From an uncultured Bacteroides sp. (lineage in GTDB: Bacteria; Bacteroidota; Bacteroidia; Bacteroidales; Bacteroidaceae), in the NCBI GenBank assembly GCA_900544675.1, contig UQVZ01000003.1:1-64000 (forward strand): DNA of 64,000 nt. The letters run 5' to 3'. The notes under the pieces were generated by a model. That model was not told where the DNA came from. It saw only the letters and a program-made list of their open reading frames with translations, and ran no database searches. The first letter of the stretch is position 1. Each line of letters starts with the position of its first letter. Of the stretch, positions 33,203 through 41,627 are shown piece after piece. The translations under genes were made by a program, and so were the position numbers.

Positions 33203-34327
33203 TTAATCGTTCAGCATCATTGGCATCAGCAGCATCAGCAGGTCTTCATTCTCTTCTTGTTCTTCGGGCACGATGACTCCGGCACGCGACGGGTCGGCAA
33301 GTTCTACGACTACATTGGTCGAAGGGATATTGTTCAAGATGTCAATCAGGAAAGACGATTTGAAACCGATGCTCATGGTGTTCCCTTCGTACTGGCATAT
33401 CAACGTCTCTTCTGCCGAAGTGGAGAAATCGATGTCTTGTGCCGAAATCTTTACCTGATTGTCCGAGAAATTGAGTTTGATAAGGCTGCTTGCCTGCGAC
33501 GAGAATACGGATACACGGCGCAACGCACTGATGAGCGACGTGCGGTCGATGATAGCTTTGTGCGGGTTGTTTTGCGGAATGACCGAGTTATAGTTAGGAT
33601 AACGTCCTTCTATCAGGCGGCATACCATCTGGTAGTTTTCCAGGGTGAACATCGCGTTGCGGTCGTCAAAACCGATGCGCACGTCTCCCTGTTCTTTGGG
33701 CAACAGGTTTTTCAGCAGGTTGGCAGGTTTCTTAGGCAGGATAAACGCCGCTTTTTCCGAGCCGTGTGCGGCGTATGTCTTGTTGCGCACCAGCTTGTGT
33801 CCGTCTGATGCCACCAAGGTGATGTCTTCGGGGGTGATGTCGAAATAAATACCGTTCATTACCGGGCGCAGTTCGTCATCGGCTGTGGCGAAGATGCAAC
33901 GGTTTACGCCGTCCATCAATGTGTTGGCAGGGATGGTCAGTTCTACAGCATTGGTTCCCAGGTCTTGCGGTTTGGGATATTCATCGGCGTTTTGTCCCAT
34001 CAGGCTGTACTTGCCGTTTTGGTACTGTACGGTGATTTCCAAGTTTTCCGGATTTATCTGGAACGAAAGCGGTTGTTCGGGAATTTCTTTCAGCGCTTCC
34101 AGCAGGGTGCGCGAAGATACGGCAAAGCGTCCGTCTCCGTCAAACTCGTTCATTTCAATCGAAGTGGAAAGCGTAGTTTCGTTGTCCGAAGCGGTCATCG
34201 ATAATGTCCCGTCGTGCATTTCGAGCAAGAAACAATCCAGTATAGGCAATGAGTTTTTCGAATTGATTACACGGCTGATAGCCTGTAAATGGCTGAATAG
34301 GTTGGTGCTTGAAACTATAAATTTCAT
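33203..34327 (-). CDS. dnaN: DNA polymerase III sliding clamp (beta subunit)
   Basis: 374 residues, the usual size, forming a ring-shaped dimer around DNA to hold polymerases. Three clamp domains are present. Recognisable stretches include SSTNLFSHLQAISRVINSKN at the start, MNGIYFDITPEDITLVASDGHKL in domain 2, EGRYPNYNSVIPQN, and a late FLIDILNNIPSTNVVVELADPSR. The C-terminus is extended by about ten residues of EEQEENEDLLMLLMPMMLND type beyond the usual end. First gene of a long minus-strand series. Confidence 0.96.
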   Translation of the reverse strand: MKFIVSSTNLFSHLQAISRVINSKNSLPILDCFLLEMHDGTLSMTASDNETTLSTSIEMNEFDGDGRFAVSSRTLLEALKEIPEQPLSFQINPENLEITVQYQNGKYSLMGQNADEYPKPQDLGTNAVELTIPANTLMDGVNRCIFATADDELRPVMNGIYFDITPEDITLVASDGHKLVRNKTYAAHGSEKAAFILPKKPANLLKNLLPKEQGDVRIGFDDRNAMFTLENYQMVCRLIEGRYPNYNSVIPQNNPHKAIIDRTSLISALRRVSVFSSQASSLIKLNFSDNQVKISAQDIDFSTSAEETLICQYEGNTMSIGFKSSFLIDILNNIPSTNVVVELADPSRAGVIVPEEQEENEDLLMLLMPMMLND

Positions 34328-34473
34328 ATTCGTTTGTTATAATAAATTGTTTTTCTGATTGAAAGCAAGAACCGAAAGACACCGGCATATCGTTTTTTAG
34401 ACTTGAAAGACGAGGTGTTTAAGGGTCGTTGCATTCAATCTTTATTCTATGATACACATTTTGTTTTAACAGC

Positions 34474-34481
34474 CAAAGATA
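34474..34481 (-). promoter_or_regulatory. -7 element of dnaN
   Basis: The minus strand reads TATCTTTG, with TTG at 34506-34504 (22-bp spacing). It implies a leader of about 140 nt before the ATG at 34327. Confidence 0.55.
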
Positions 34482-34580
34482 CGAAAAGATTGTGGACGCA
34501 TCGCAAAAAGAAGTGAAAAAATTAGTTTACTTCTGTAGAAAAACGTATTTTCGTACCCAAATTAAAAAAGTATACAGATT

Positions 34581-34958
34581 ATGGAATTAGCAGGAAGAGT
34601 GATTGCCGTTCTCGAACCGAAGAGCGGTACATCAAGAAACGGTAATGAATGGATGGTGCAGGAATATGTCATCGAGACACACGACCAATACCCTCGCCGT
34701 ATGTGTTTCGACGTATTTGGCGCTGATAAGATACAGCAGTTTGCTATCAAGGTGGGTGAAGAACTGAACGTGTCGTTCGATATTGATGCCCGTGAATGGC
34801 AAGGACGTTGGTTCAACAGTATTCGTGCATGGAAGGTAGAACGTGTCGGTCAGGCTCAACCGGCTGCGCCCGAAGCTCCGTTCCCGTCCATCAATGCAGC
34901 TCCTGCAGCCCCGGTAGATTTCTCCGCCGGTGACGAAAAGGATGACCTGCCTTTCTAA
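34581..34958 (+). CDS. DUF3127 OB-fold-like protein with SSB-like acidic tail
   Basis: 125 residues. The N-terminal 85 residues are a DUF3127 domain (MELAGRVIAVLEPKSGTSRNG, RMCFDVFGADKI, WQGRWFNSIRAWKVE), built like a small OB-fold. A flexible Ala/Pro linker follows (about 93-115), and the protein ends in GDEKDDLPF. That ending closely resembles the DDIPF-type tip of single-strand DNA-binding proteins, which recruits replication partners. It diverges from dnaN. A role in DNA metabolism is inferred. Confidence 0.82.
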   Translation: MELAGRVIAVLEPKSGTSRNGNEWMVQEYVIETHDQYPRRMCFDVFGADKIQQFAIKVGEELNVSFDIDAREWQGRWFNSIRAWKVERVGQAQPAAPEAPFPSINAAPAAPVDFSAGDEKDDLPF

Positions 34959-34969
34959 ATGATTTTTTT

Positions 34970-35086
34970 ACCACAGATTACACAGATTTTTTTTCAATGA
35001 ATTACACGAATTAGATAAATGAAAATTACCCGTTATTAACTATTAATTTTTAATTGTTAATTTAGTAAATCTGTGTAATCTGTGGT
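34970..35086. repeat. 20-bp inverted repeat (ACCACAGATTACACAG type)
   Basis: The left arm 34970-34989 and right arm 35067-35086 are exact complements over 20 bp and start with ACCACAGATT. It separates the DUF3127 gene from the convergent SGNH gene and could terminate both. The 77-bp centre is AT-rich with TTAATTATTAA-like words. Confidence 0.85.
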
Positions 35087-35102
35087 GAAAGAAAACATCA
35101 AC

Positions 35103-35957
35103 TCAGAGGAAGTCTGCCGGGAAAGCCAATAGCTGGTATGCCAAGGCTTTAGCCATGCGGTAGTGTCCGTTGGCGTTTGGGTGAAGGCGGTCGGTCTCTG
35201 CATGGTGGAAGTAGGGAGCGTGTTCGTCCAGCAAGGGATACAGCCCGCAGATGCTGTTCAGGTCGATGACCGGCACTGCCCATACATTGGCTGCTTCTTT
35301 TACAGCCTTTACATATTCGTCTATATAAAGCCCCAATTTGTTTGGAAAAGTCTCTTCCGGCTGGATGTTGGCGTTGCTGAATTGCGCTTGTGCCCGGTGG
35401 ATGGGAGTCAACAGGATGATTTGCTTGGTGGGGAAATTCTTTTTCAGATACATCATCGCTTCGTTGATTCTTCCGCGGAAAGTATGATTGTTCAGGTCGG
35501 CGGTGCGTTTCTTCCGCACTTCTGTTCCTCCGCCTTTCACGATGGTTTCCTCGTAGCTGTAAGTGTACCATTCGCCCAAGGAGATGCCTGCATTATAATC
35601 ATTCGTGCCGCAGAATACGATGATGGCGTCCACATCGTCTCCTATTTCAGCTTTCAAGCGTTCGGCTTGTTTCAGGATACCGTTCCATTGGTTGCCGTTG
35701 ATGCCGTACACCAGTGGTTCCAGTCCCAGCATTTCAGCTAGGTATTGCCAATAGTTTTTCGTTGTTCCCACATGTTTCTTATCGGTGATGGAGTCTCCCA
35801 GAAAAGCCACTTTCTTTCCTTTCCATTGGCTTTCTTTGATGCAGACCGAAGCCTGTGGCTCTGTGTCTTGTGCTCCTACGGCGGCAGGGCAAGGCATAAC
35901 TTGAGAGGCGAGCAGTAAGGTCGCCCACGTATAAGTGGCGTAGGTTAATTTATTCAT
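35103..35957 (-). CDS. Secreted SGNH/GDSL-family hydrolase
   Basis: 284 residues with a signal peptide (about 1-28). The catalytic Ser lies in VAFLGDSITD (about 50-59). The oxyanion block FCGTNDYN (about 115) gives the Gly/Asn, and DRLHPNANGH (about 262) provides the Asp-His pair. It is predicted to be an acyl esterase of sugars or lipids outside the cytoplasm. A single gene, with a -7 element upstream at 35998-36005. Substrate unknown. Confidence 0.85.
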   Translation of the reverse strand: MNKLTYATYTWATLLLASQVMPCPAAVGAQDTEPQASVCIKESQWKGKKVAFLGDSITDKKHVGTTKNYWQYLAEMLGLEPLVYGINGNQWNGILKQAERLKAEIGDDVDAIIVFCGTNDYNAGISLGEWYTYSYEETIVKGGGTEVRKKRTADLNNHTFRGRINEAMMYLKKNFPTKQIILLTPIHRAQAQFSNANIQPEETFPNKLGLYIDEYVKAVKEAANVWAVPVIDLNSICGLYPLLDEHAPYFHHAETDRLHPNANGHYRMAKALAYQLLAFPADFL

Positions 35958-35997
35958 GACTGCTATTGCTTAAAAGATTGGTTTAGACAAAAATAAA

Positions 35998-36005
35998 AAT
36001 AAAAT
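35998..36005 (-). promoter_or_regulatory. -7 element of the SGNH hydrolase gene
   Basis: The minus strand reads TATTTTTG, 41 bp upstream of the ATG. Confidence 0.5.
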
Positions 36006-36181
36006 AGATATCCGCAAAGCGTTTTCTTGGCGAAGTATTGTAATAAATGCGTCTACCTATATTTCAGTACAAGACGGTTGCAGTTGAGGTTTTATAAATT
36101 CTTATGTCCTGCATTTATTTTACTACGTGTGACAGCATCAAGAATTATATGTATAGGCTATGTAACATAGTTTCATCGGCA

Positions 36182-36225
36182 ATCGGATATAGGTTCGTTA
36201 CCCATCGGATATAGGTTGATGTACG
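36182..36225. repeat. Two 22-bp repeats in the gap before the histidine kinase 3' end
   Basis: ATCGGATATAGGTT starts at 36182 and again at 36204, exactly 22 bp apart. Looser related words (TATAGGCTATG, TATGTGTATTCG) lie on either side. No gene is seen in 36006-36283. Confidence 0.6.
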
Positions 36226-36283
36226 GCGTATGTGTATTCGTATGGGTCATGTAGTAGGGAAACTTGTTTTTTGTGTCATCTTA

Positions 36284-38782
36284 TTATTCTCTGGCTTGCA
36301 TGGCTTGTTGGCACACCTCGTCGATGCCCCGCAATACGTTTTCGGCATGGGTGCGCGCTTCTTCGCTCCACGCGGTGTCTTCGCGGTGAGCTTCCAGCCA
36401 TTGCAACGAGGGGAGGACATGGCGGGCTTCTATCATCGTAAAGGTGGGCAGCATCTTGTGGGCGACTTCGCCCAACTGGTGCACGGTGCCATCTTGCAGG
36501 ATTTGCCCGATGCGGTCACGGTTTTTCCGGGTTTCGGCAAGGAAGGTGTCCATAATCTGACGGGCAGCTTCGGGGTCGTCTTCCGAAAAGGCGGTCAGGG
36601 GACTGAAGTTGAACCGGTTGTCCGAAGCCTGGGGGGCGGATGCTGCCATGCTTTCTTCGGCATCGGAAACGGCGGGGGCGATATGCAGCGTTTCCTGGCA
36701 TACTTTCAGCAGTTCGTGCTGATTGAAGGGTTTGTAAAGGCATCCGGCAAAACCTTGTGCGCGGAAGTCGGATTCACTCATATCGCTGCGGGCGGTAATG
36801 GCGATAACGGGGACGGAGACCGCTTGCGGGGTATCCAGGCGGCGGATGGCTTTCAGCAGGTCGAATCCGTTCATGGCAGGCATCTGTATGTCGGTAAAGA
36901 CGAGGTGGGCAGGCTCGTCGCAAAGCAGGCGGAAGAGCTCTTCGGGCTGGTGGCAACAGCGGATGACGGGTCTTTGGGCGACAGGCAGGCTGGCAGACAG
37001 GTTGTGGAGCATCGCTTCGGTCAGGCTGAGCTGGATGCGGTCGTCGTCGATAAGCAGGATGTGGGGTTGCTTGCCGGCGGGCAGTTCTATGGGGCGATGC
37101 TCGGGTTGTGCAGACTTGCCTTGCGGCAAGGGAATAGACACGCTGAAGGTGCTGCCTTTTCCGGGAGTGCTCTGGATGCGGATTTCGCCTTTCAGCAGTT
37201 CGATGAGCTTCTTGGTGATGGACAGGCCCAGTCCGAACCCTTCCTGCCCTTGTGCGCTGCGCAGGCGGGTAAATTCCTGGAACACACGTGCCTGCTCTTG
37301 CGGAGTCATTCCGCACCCGGTGTCCGACACGCTGAAACGGAACTGTCCACGGACGTAGGAGGCATTGAGCGTAATGGTTCCTTTCTCGGTAAATTTCAGG
37401 GCATTGGAGAGCAGGTTCTCGGCTATCTGACGGATGCGGAAAGGGTCGCCTTCCAAGGTGAGTCCGTCGGGCAATTGTATGTCGGATGCCAGACGGAGAC
37501 GTTTCTTCTCGGCGATGGGGAGAAAACTGGTATAGATGGTGGCGAACAGTTCATGCGGATTGAAAGTGACGGGATGGAGGTCCATCTTGCCGGCTTCGAG
37601 GCGGTGGTAGTCGAGCAGGGAGGTGACCAGATCGAGCAGGTGGCGTGCCGAGCTTTGCATGTTGCGGAGGTAGAACTGCTGGCGCTGGTCGCTGACCAGG
37701 CGGAGAAGCAGGTCGATGTATCCGATGATGGAACCTGCCGGTGCTTTGATGTCGTGGGTGATGGTGAGCATCAGCTTTTCGCGTGCCACGAGGAGGTTTT
37801 CGGCGTATTGTTTCGATTTCTCCAATTCGTGGCGGTAGTGGTTGCTCCGGGTGATGTCGCGCCAGATGATGATGAAGAATACCAGCACCAGCAGTACGGC
37901 AAGTACGGCAATAGCGCCCATTGTCCAGGCGGCTTGCCGGCGGATTTCCTGTTCGTGCTGGAATTTGCGTTCGATGGCTGCCTGTTCGTCGGTCTCGATG
38001 GTTTCGAGCAGTTGGTTGACGCGCTGGCTGAGTTGTCCGCCTGCTATGCGGAGCTGGTTGATGCGCTGGTCGAGGGCACGCTGTTGTTCCCGGCGGCTTT
38101 GGTACACCTTGTGCTGGATGGAGGTGAGCATGTTGGCAATGGTGTCTGCAGGATTGTATGCCTCGTCGATGGTGTCGGTGTATTCTTCCTGCACGAGGTT
38201 GTCTACCTGGGTCGAGTCGGGTTTGCCGGGAGCGAAGAGGTCGGCAAGGCGGCGGAAGAACTTCTTGGGCTTATGATGGATGGTGTACGTGTTGTGGTGG
38301 GTGACGACACGCCGTTGCACGTGGGTGCTGTTCAGGATGGAGTCTTGTTGCAGGATGAGGCTGTCTATCTGTTGGCGGTAAAGTTCGTCGGTAGGGCTTT
38401 CGCGGATGACTTCCAGCACGCGCAGCATGTTCCGTTCTTTCTGTTGCAGCAGAAGCCGGACGGTGTCGAGGCGGGCTTGCTGGAGGGTGTCGGTCAGTTG
38501 TTGCTGGAGCGAGTCGACGAGCGCGCCTGTTTCTTTCATCGCTCTTTTGTAGCGCGGATATTCGTCCAGCCTTCCCGCGCGGAGTGTCTGCCCGATGATT
38601 TCGGCATCATACAGGTGGACGATAATCTGGTGGGTGGTCTTGCGCCGGGAACTGATGGCCTCCTCGATACCGGTGGGGGCGGTGAGCAGGCTCATCTGGC
38701 GGTAGATGTAGCCGATGGCGCCGAAGAGCAAGGCTATCAGCAGGATATATCCGAATGCGATTTTAGTGGAAGTGGAGAACAT
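36284..38782 (-). CDS. Hybrid sensor histidine kinase with receiver and Hpt domains
   Basis: 832 residues. Membrane helix 1 is at about 8-27. A long helical periplasmic sensor (about 30-300, rich in Gln and Arg heptads) follows, then helix 2 at about 310-332, HisKA with H343 in ITHDIKAPAGS, and HATPase with N and G boxes (NLLSNALKF, DTGCGM, GFGLGLSITKK). A receiver domain has phospho-acceptor D631 in FTDIQMPAMNG, and an Hpt domain has H775 in VAHKMLPTF. This BarA-like layout implies a multi-step phosphorelay. No response regulator lies beside it, so the output partner is elsewhere. The signal is unknown. Confidence 0.92.
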   Translation of the reverse strand: MFSTSTKIAFGYILLIALLFGAIGYIYRQMSLLTAPTGIEEAISSRRKTTHQIIVHLYDAEIIGQTLRAGRLDEYPRYKRAMKETGALVDSLQQQLTDTLQQARLDTVRLLLQQKERNMLRVLEVIRESPTDELYRQQIDSLILQQDSILNSTHVQRRVVTHHNTYTIHHKPKKFFRRLADLFAPGKPDSTQVDNLVQEEYTDTIDEAYNPADTIANMLTSIQHKVYQSRREQQRALDQRINQLRIAGGQLSQRVNQLLETIETDEQAAIERKFQHEQEIRRQAAWTMGAIAVLAVLLVLVFFIIIWRDITRSNHYRHELEKSKQYAENLLVAREKLMLTITHDIKAPAGSIIGYIDLLLRLVSDQRQQFYLRNMQSSARHLLDLVTSLLDYHRLEAGKMDLHPVTFNPHELFATIYTSFLPIAEKKRLRLASDIQLPDGLTLEGDPFRIRQIAENLLSNALKFTEKGTITLNASYVRGQFRFSVSDTGCGMTPQEQARVFQEFTRLRSAQGQEGFGLGLSITKKLIELLKGEIRIQSTPGKGSTFSVSIPLPQGKSAQPEHRPIELPAGKQPHILLIDDDRIQLSLTEAMLHNLSASLPVAQRPVIRCCHQPEELFRLLCDEPAHLVFTDIQMPAMNGFDLLKAIRRLDTPQAVSVPVIAITARSDMSESDFRAQGFAGCLYKPFNQHELLKVCQETLHIAPAVSDAEESMAASAPQASDNRFNFSPLTAFSEDDPEAARQIMDTFLAETRKNRDRIGQILQDGTVHQLGEVAHKMLPTFTMIEARHVLPSLQWLEAHREDTAWSEEARTHAENVLRGIDEVCQQAMQARE

Positions 38783-38789
38783 CAGGAGC

Positions 38790-38892
38790 AGTTAATAATT
38801 AATAGTTAAAAATTAATAATTATAAGGGAGATGTACCGGCAATATTATCTAATACCTTGTCAACTCGTTACCTTGTCAACTTGTCACCTTCT
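38790..38892. repeat. AT-rich and GTTGACAA-type repeat
   Basis: AGTTAATAATTAATAGTTAA words are followed at about 38862-38885 by CTTGTCAACTCGTTACCTTG and similar, the same family as at 15.7 and 32.3 kb. The repeat reaches into the last codons of the MATE gene. Confidence 0.55.
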
Positions 38893-40211
38893 CTGAATAC
38901 TTTTGTCTTATACCGGAAGCGGAGGTAATACATGATGCCTGCGCTGGTCAGCCCGAAAGGGAATGCCATCCAGATGCCGGTAATGCCCCAGCCGAGGGTG
39001 AAACCGAACAGGTATCCCAGCGGCAGGGAAATGATGAAATAGGCGATGAAGGAGAAGAACATCATGGGGCGCACGTCGGCTATTCCGCGCAGGGCATTGG
39101 CAAAATTGATTTGCAGCCCGTCGCCGAACTGGTAAAGCAGGAAGGGGATGATGACGAGGGGAATCATCTGGCTTACGGCGGCATCGTCGGTAAACCAGCT
39201 TCCGATGTGGTTGCGAAGCAGGTAAATGGGTACGGAGGTGCAGACAATCATCACCAGGATGATGTGGAACCCTGTATTGGCGGTGCGGCGGATGTTGCCG
39301 AAGTCGTGCTGCCCCAAGAAGTTGCTGATGCGCACCGATACGGCGGCTCCCATTCCGTAGTACATCATGAAGCAGATTTGCGATACGGCTATCATCACCT
39401 GGTAGGTAGCCAGCTCGGTGCTTCCCAGCCAGCCCACCATGATGGCACTGAGGCTGAACGAAGCGGTCTCCATGCCCATCTGTGCGGCGATAGGCCAGCC
39501 CAGCCGGTTGAGCAGGGCGAAGTCGGTACGGTTGATCCTGCCCTGCAAGAAGCCTTTGCGGAAATCGCGGTAACGGTCGGTGAAAAAGAAAATCACGAGG
39601 TAGGCAGCTACCATCAGGATACGCGAGATGAGGGTGGAAAGCCCGGCGCCGGTCAGTCCCAGTTCGGGCATCCCCAGCTTGCCGTAGATAAGGATATAGT
39701 TGCCGATGATGTTGAGTAGGTTTCCGCCCAGCAAAATCCACATGGATACTTTGGTATCGGTAATGCCGTCGGAGAATTGCTTAAAGGCATTGAACCACAA
39801 CACGAAGGGTAGCGATACGAGCAGCACCATCAGGTAAGGGCGCATGTAGGGAATCAGTTCGGCGGGTTGACCCATCCGGTGGAGGTTGAAATAAAGTGCC
39901 AGCATCAGTCCGCATACCAGTGCTGCCAGTACCGTATTGGCTGCCAGGCTGTTCTTCAGCGTTTGTCCCGTCTCGAAGATTTTCTTTTCGCCGAAAAGGC
40001 GTCCTACTACGGGAGTGAGCCCGTAAGCGAATCCGGTGCTGAAGATGATAACCAGATTAATCATGTTGTTGACAAAGCTGGCAGCAGCCAGTTCGGTAGA
40101 ACTATGGTGTCCCACCATGATGGTATCGGCAAAACCCAGTACGATAACACCTATCTGTCCGATGACGATAGGCAGGCCGAGGGCAAGCAGGGCGCGGTAG
40201 TGCGAGGTCAT
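38868..40211 (-). CDS. MATE-family multidrug/sodium antiporter
   Basis: 447 residues with 12 predicted membrane helices in two six-helix halves. It opens with LALGLPIVIGQIGVIVLGFADTIMVGHHSSTELAAASFVNN-like sequence, characteristic of MATE/NorM transporters. The second half carries GMETASFSLSAIMVGWLG and LRGIADVRPMMF. It exports cationic drugs or metabolites in exchange for Na+ or H+. Substrate unknown. The end is set by the stop inside a GTTGACAA-type repeat, so the last few residues are repeat-encoded. Confidence 0.92.
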   Translation of the reverse strand: MTSHYRALLALGLPIVIGQIGVIVLGFADTIMVGHHSSTELAAASFVNNMINLVIIFSTGFAYGLTPVVGRLFGEKKIFETGQTLKNSLAANTVLAALVCGLMLALYFNLHRMGQPAELIPYMRPYLMVLLVSLPFVLWFNAFKQFSDGITDTKVSMWILLGGNLLNIIGNYILIYGKLGMPELGLTGAGLSTLISRILMVAAYLVIFFFTDRYRDFRKGFLQGRINRTDFALLNRLGWPIAAQMGMETASFSLSAIMVGWLGSTELATYQVMIAVSQICFMMYYGMGAAVSVRISNFLGQHDFGNIRRTANTGFHIILVMIVCTSVPIYLLRNHIGSWFTDDAAVSQMIPLVIIPFLLYQFGDGLQINFANALRGIADVRPMMFFSFIAYFIISLPLGYLFGFTLGWGITGIWMAFPFGLTSAGIMYYLRFRYKTKVFREGDKLTR

Positions 40212-40215
40212 TTCT

Positions 40216-40345
40216 TTTAGTAGTTATAGGAGTTAAAGAAGTTAAAGGAGTTATAGTAGAGTAGTTAAGCCGATTACCTGGTTGTCAACAAACATAAACA
40301 AAAGTATTGGCTTAACTCCTTAATTACTTAACTCCTTTATAATAA
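40216..40345. repeat. Inverted repeat built from GGAGTTAAAGAA words
   Basis: Reiterated GAGTTAAA/AGTTATA words (40222-40269) face AACTCCTTAATTACTTAACT (about 40312-40336), and GTTAAGCC pairs with GGCTTAAC. It lies between the M16 and MATE genes and enters the last codons of the M16 gene. Confidence 0.7.
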
Positions 40346-41562
40346 AGGACACTGCAATTTTCGGGTACAAACGTTTTTCGGGCGGAGTCTTGTATCCGGG
40401 CGGCGGTGACGGCACGGTATTTCTCCACTTCCGTGTTGATGTATTCCGCCTTGCCTATCAGCTCGTAGAAAGCGAGGTTGGTGGCTACGTTCAGGTAATT
40501 CAGGTTATTGAATATCTGTTCGCTTTCGTAGCGGTTTTTCACTTTCTCCAGTTCCGCTTCGGTCACGGGAACGGTTTTCAGTTTCTCCAGTTCTTCCCAT
40601 ACGGCCTGTTCGGCTTCTTCGAGCGTGACTCCTGCCGCCGGTTTGCCGGTGACGTGAAGCAAGCCCTCGTCGAGGCTTCCTGATATGTAGGCATCGATGG
40701 AGGCGAAAAGTTTCTTCCCTTGCACCAGTGTCTGGATGAAGCGTGAAGAGCGTCCGTTCGATAAAAGGTCGGTAATCATGTCGAACACGTAGTATTCGGG
40801 ATGGAAACGGTCGCAGATGTGGAAAGCCATGTAGAGCGCGTCGAGGGGCACTTTACGCTCCACGGTGCGCCGGCGGATAGCGGTCTGCGGCTTTTCGGCT
40901 GGCAGGTTTCGCTCCGGTATCTCGCGTGCCGGGATAGGACCGAACCATTTCTCGGCCAGGCGTACCGTGTCCTCGAACGAGATATGTCCCGTAAGGGAGA
41001 GAATAGCGTTGTTTGGCGCATAGAAGCGGTAGAAGAAGGCTTTCACTTCTTCGAGCGTGGCATTGGCGATGTGGCTGATTTCCTTTCCGATGGTGGGCCA
41101 GCGGTAAGGATGGTGCTGGTATGCCATGTCGCGCAACAAGTGTGAGGCATCGCCGTATGGCTGGTTCAGGTTGCGTTGCTTGAACTCTTCGATGACCACC
41201 TGGCGTTGCACCTCCAGGCTTTGCGGACTGAAGTCGAGCCCCAGCATGCGGTCGCTTTCCAGCCAGAAGCCGGTCTCCACGTTCTGATAGGGGAGGGTGA
41301 TGTAATAGTTGGTGATATCGTTGTTGGTCCACGCGTTGTTCTCGCCTCCGGCGTTTTGTACGGGTGTGTCGTAGTCGGGTATGTTGACCGAGCCTCCGAA
41401 CATCAGGTGCTCGAACAGGTGGGCGAATCCGGTATGGTCGGGGTCTTCGTCGCGTGCGCCCACATCGTAAAGGATGTTGAGCGCCACCATCTGCGTCGAC
41501 CGGTTCTCGTTGTGCACGATGCGCAGCCCATTATCCAGCCTGTAATGGTTTACCTTTATCAT
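40324..41562 (-). CDS. M16-family zinc peptidase
   Basis: 412 residues. The inverted zinc motif HLFEH is at 48-52, with the distal Glu in the ENNAWTNNDITNYY/EVQRQVVIEEFKQR region. Two M16 domains are present. Typical of single-chain processing-peptidase-like enzymes of Bacteroidota. No signal peptide is evident, so cytoplasmic or atypical export is expected. Substrate unknown; probably degrades peptides. Upstream is a short GAAGAATGAA repeat and then the cyclophilin gene. Confidence 0.9.
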   Translation of the reverse strand: MIKVNHYRLDNGLRIVHNENRSTQMVALNILYDVGARDEDPDHTGFAHLFEHLMFGGSVNIPDYDTPVQNAGGENNAWTNNDITNYYITLPYQNVETGFWLESDRMLGLDFSPQSLEVQRQVVIEEFKQRNLNQPYGDASHLLRDMAYQHHPYRWPTIGKEISHIANATLEEVKAFFYRFYAPNNAILSLTGHISFEDTVRLAEKWFGPIPAREIPERNLPAEKPQTAIRRRTVERKVPLDALYMAFHICDRFHPEYYVFDMITDLLSNGRSSRFIQTLVQGKKLFASIDAYISGSLDEGLLHVTGKPAAGVTLEEAEQAVWEELEKLKTVPVTEAELEKVKNRYESEQIFNNLNYLNVATNLAFYELIGKAEYINTEVEKYRAVTAARIQDSARKTFVPENCSVLYYKGVK

Positions 41563-41627
41563 ATTGAAATGAAGAATGAAGAATTATGAATGAAGACTTC
41601 GTCGTTTTAATTATTAATTGTTCATTA

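Noticed and set aside
37089..38782. Histidine kinase considered as a SusR/HTCS glycan sensor
   Set aside because: It lacks the beta-propeller sensor and AraC output domain of that class and has receiver plus Hpt domains instead.
36230..38809. An 859-codon open frame on the plus strand over the histidine kinase gene
   Set aside because: It is the antisense of a gene with strong domain motifs on the minus strand. Its translation has no recognisable family and reflects codon bias in the kinase gene.
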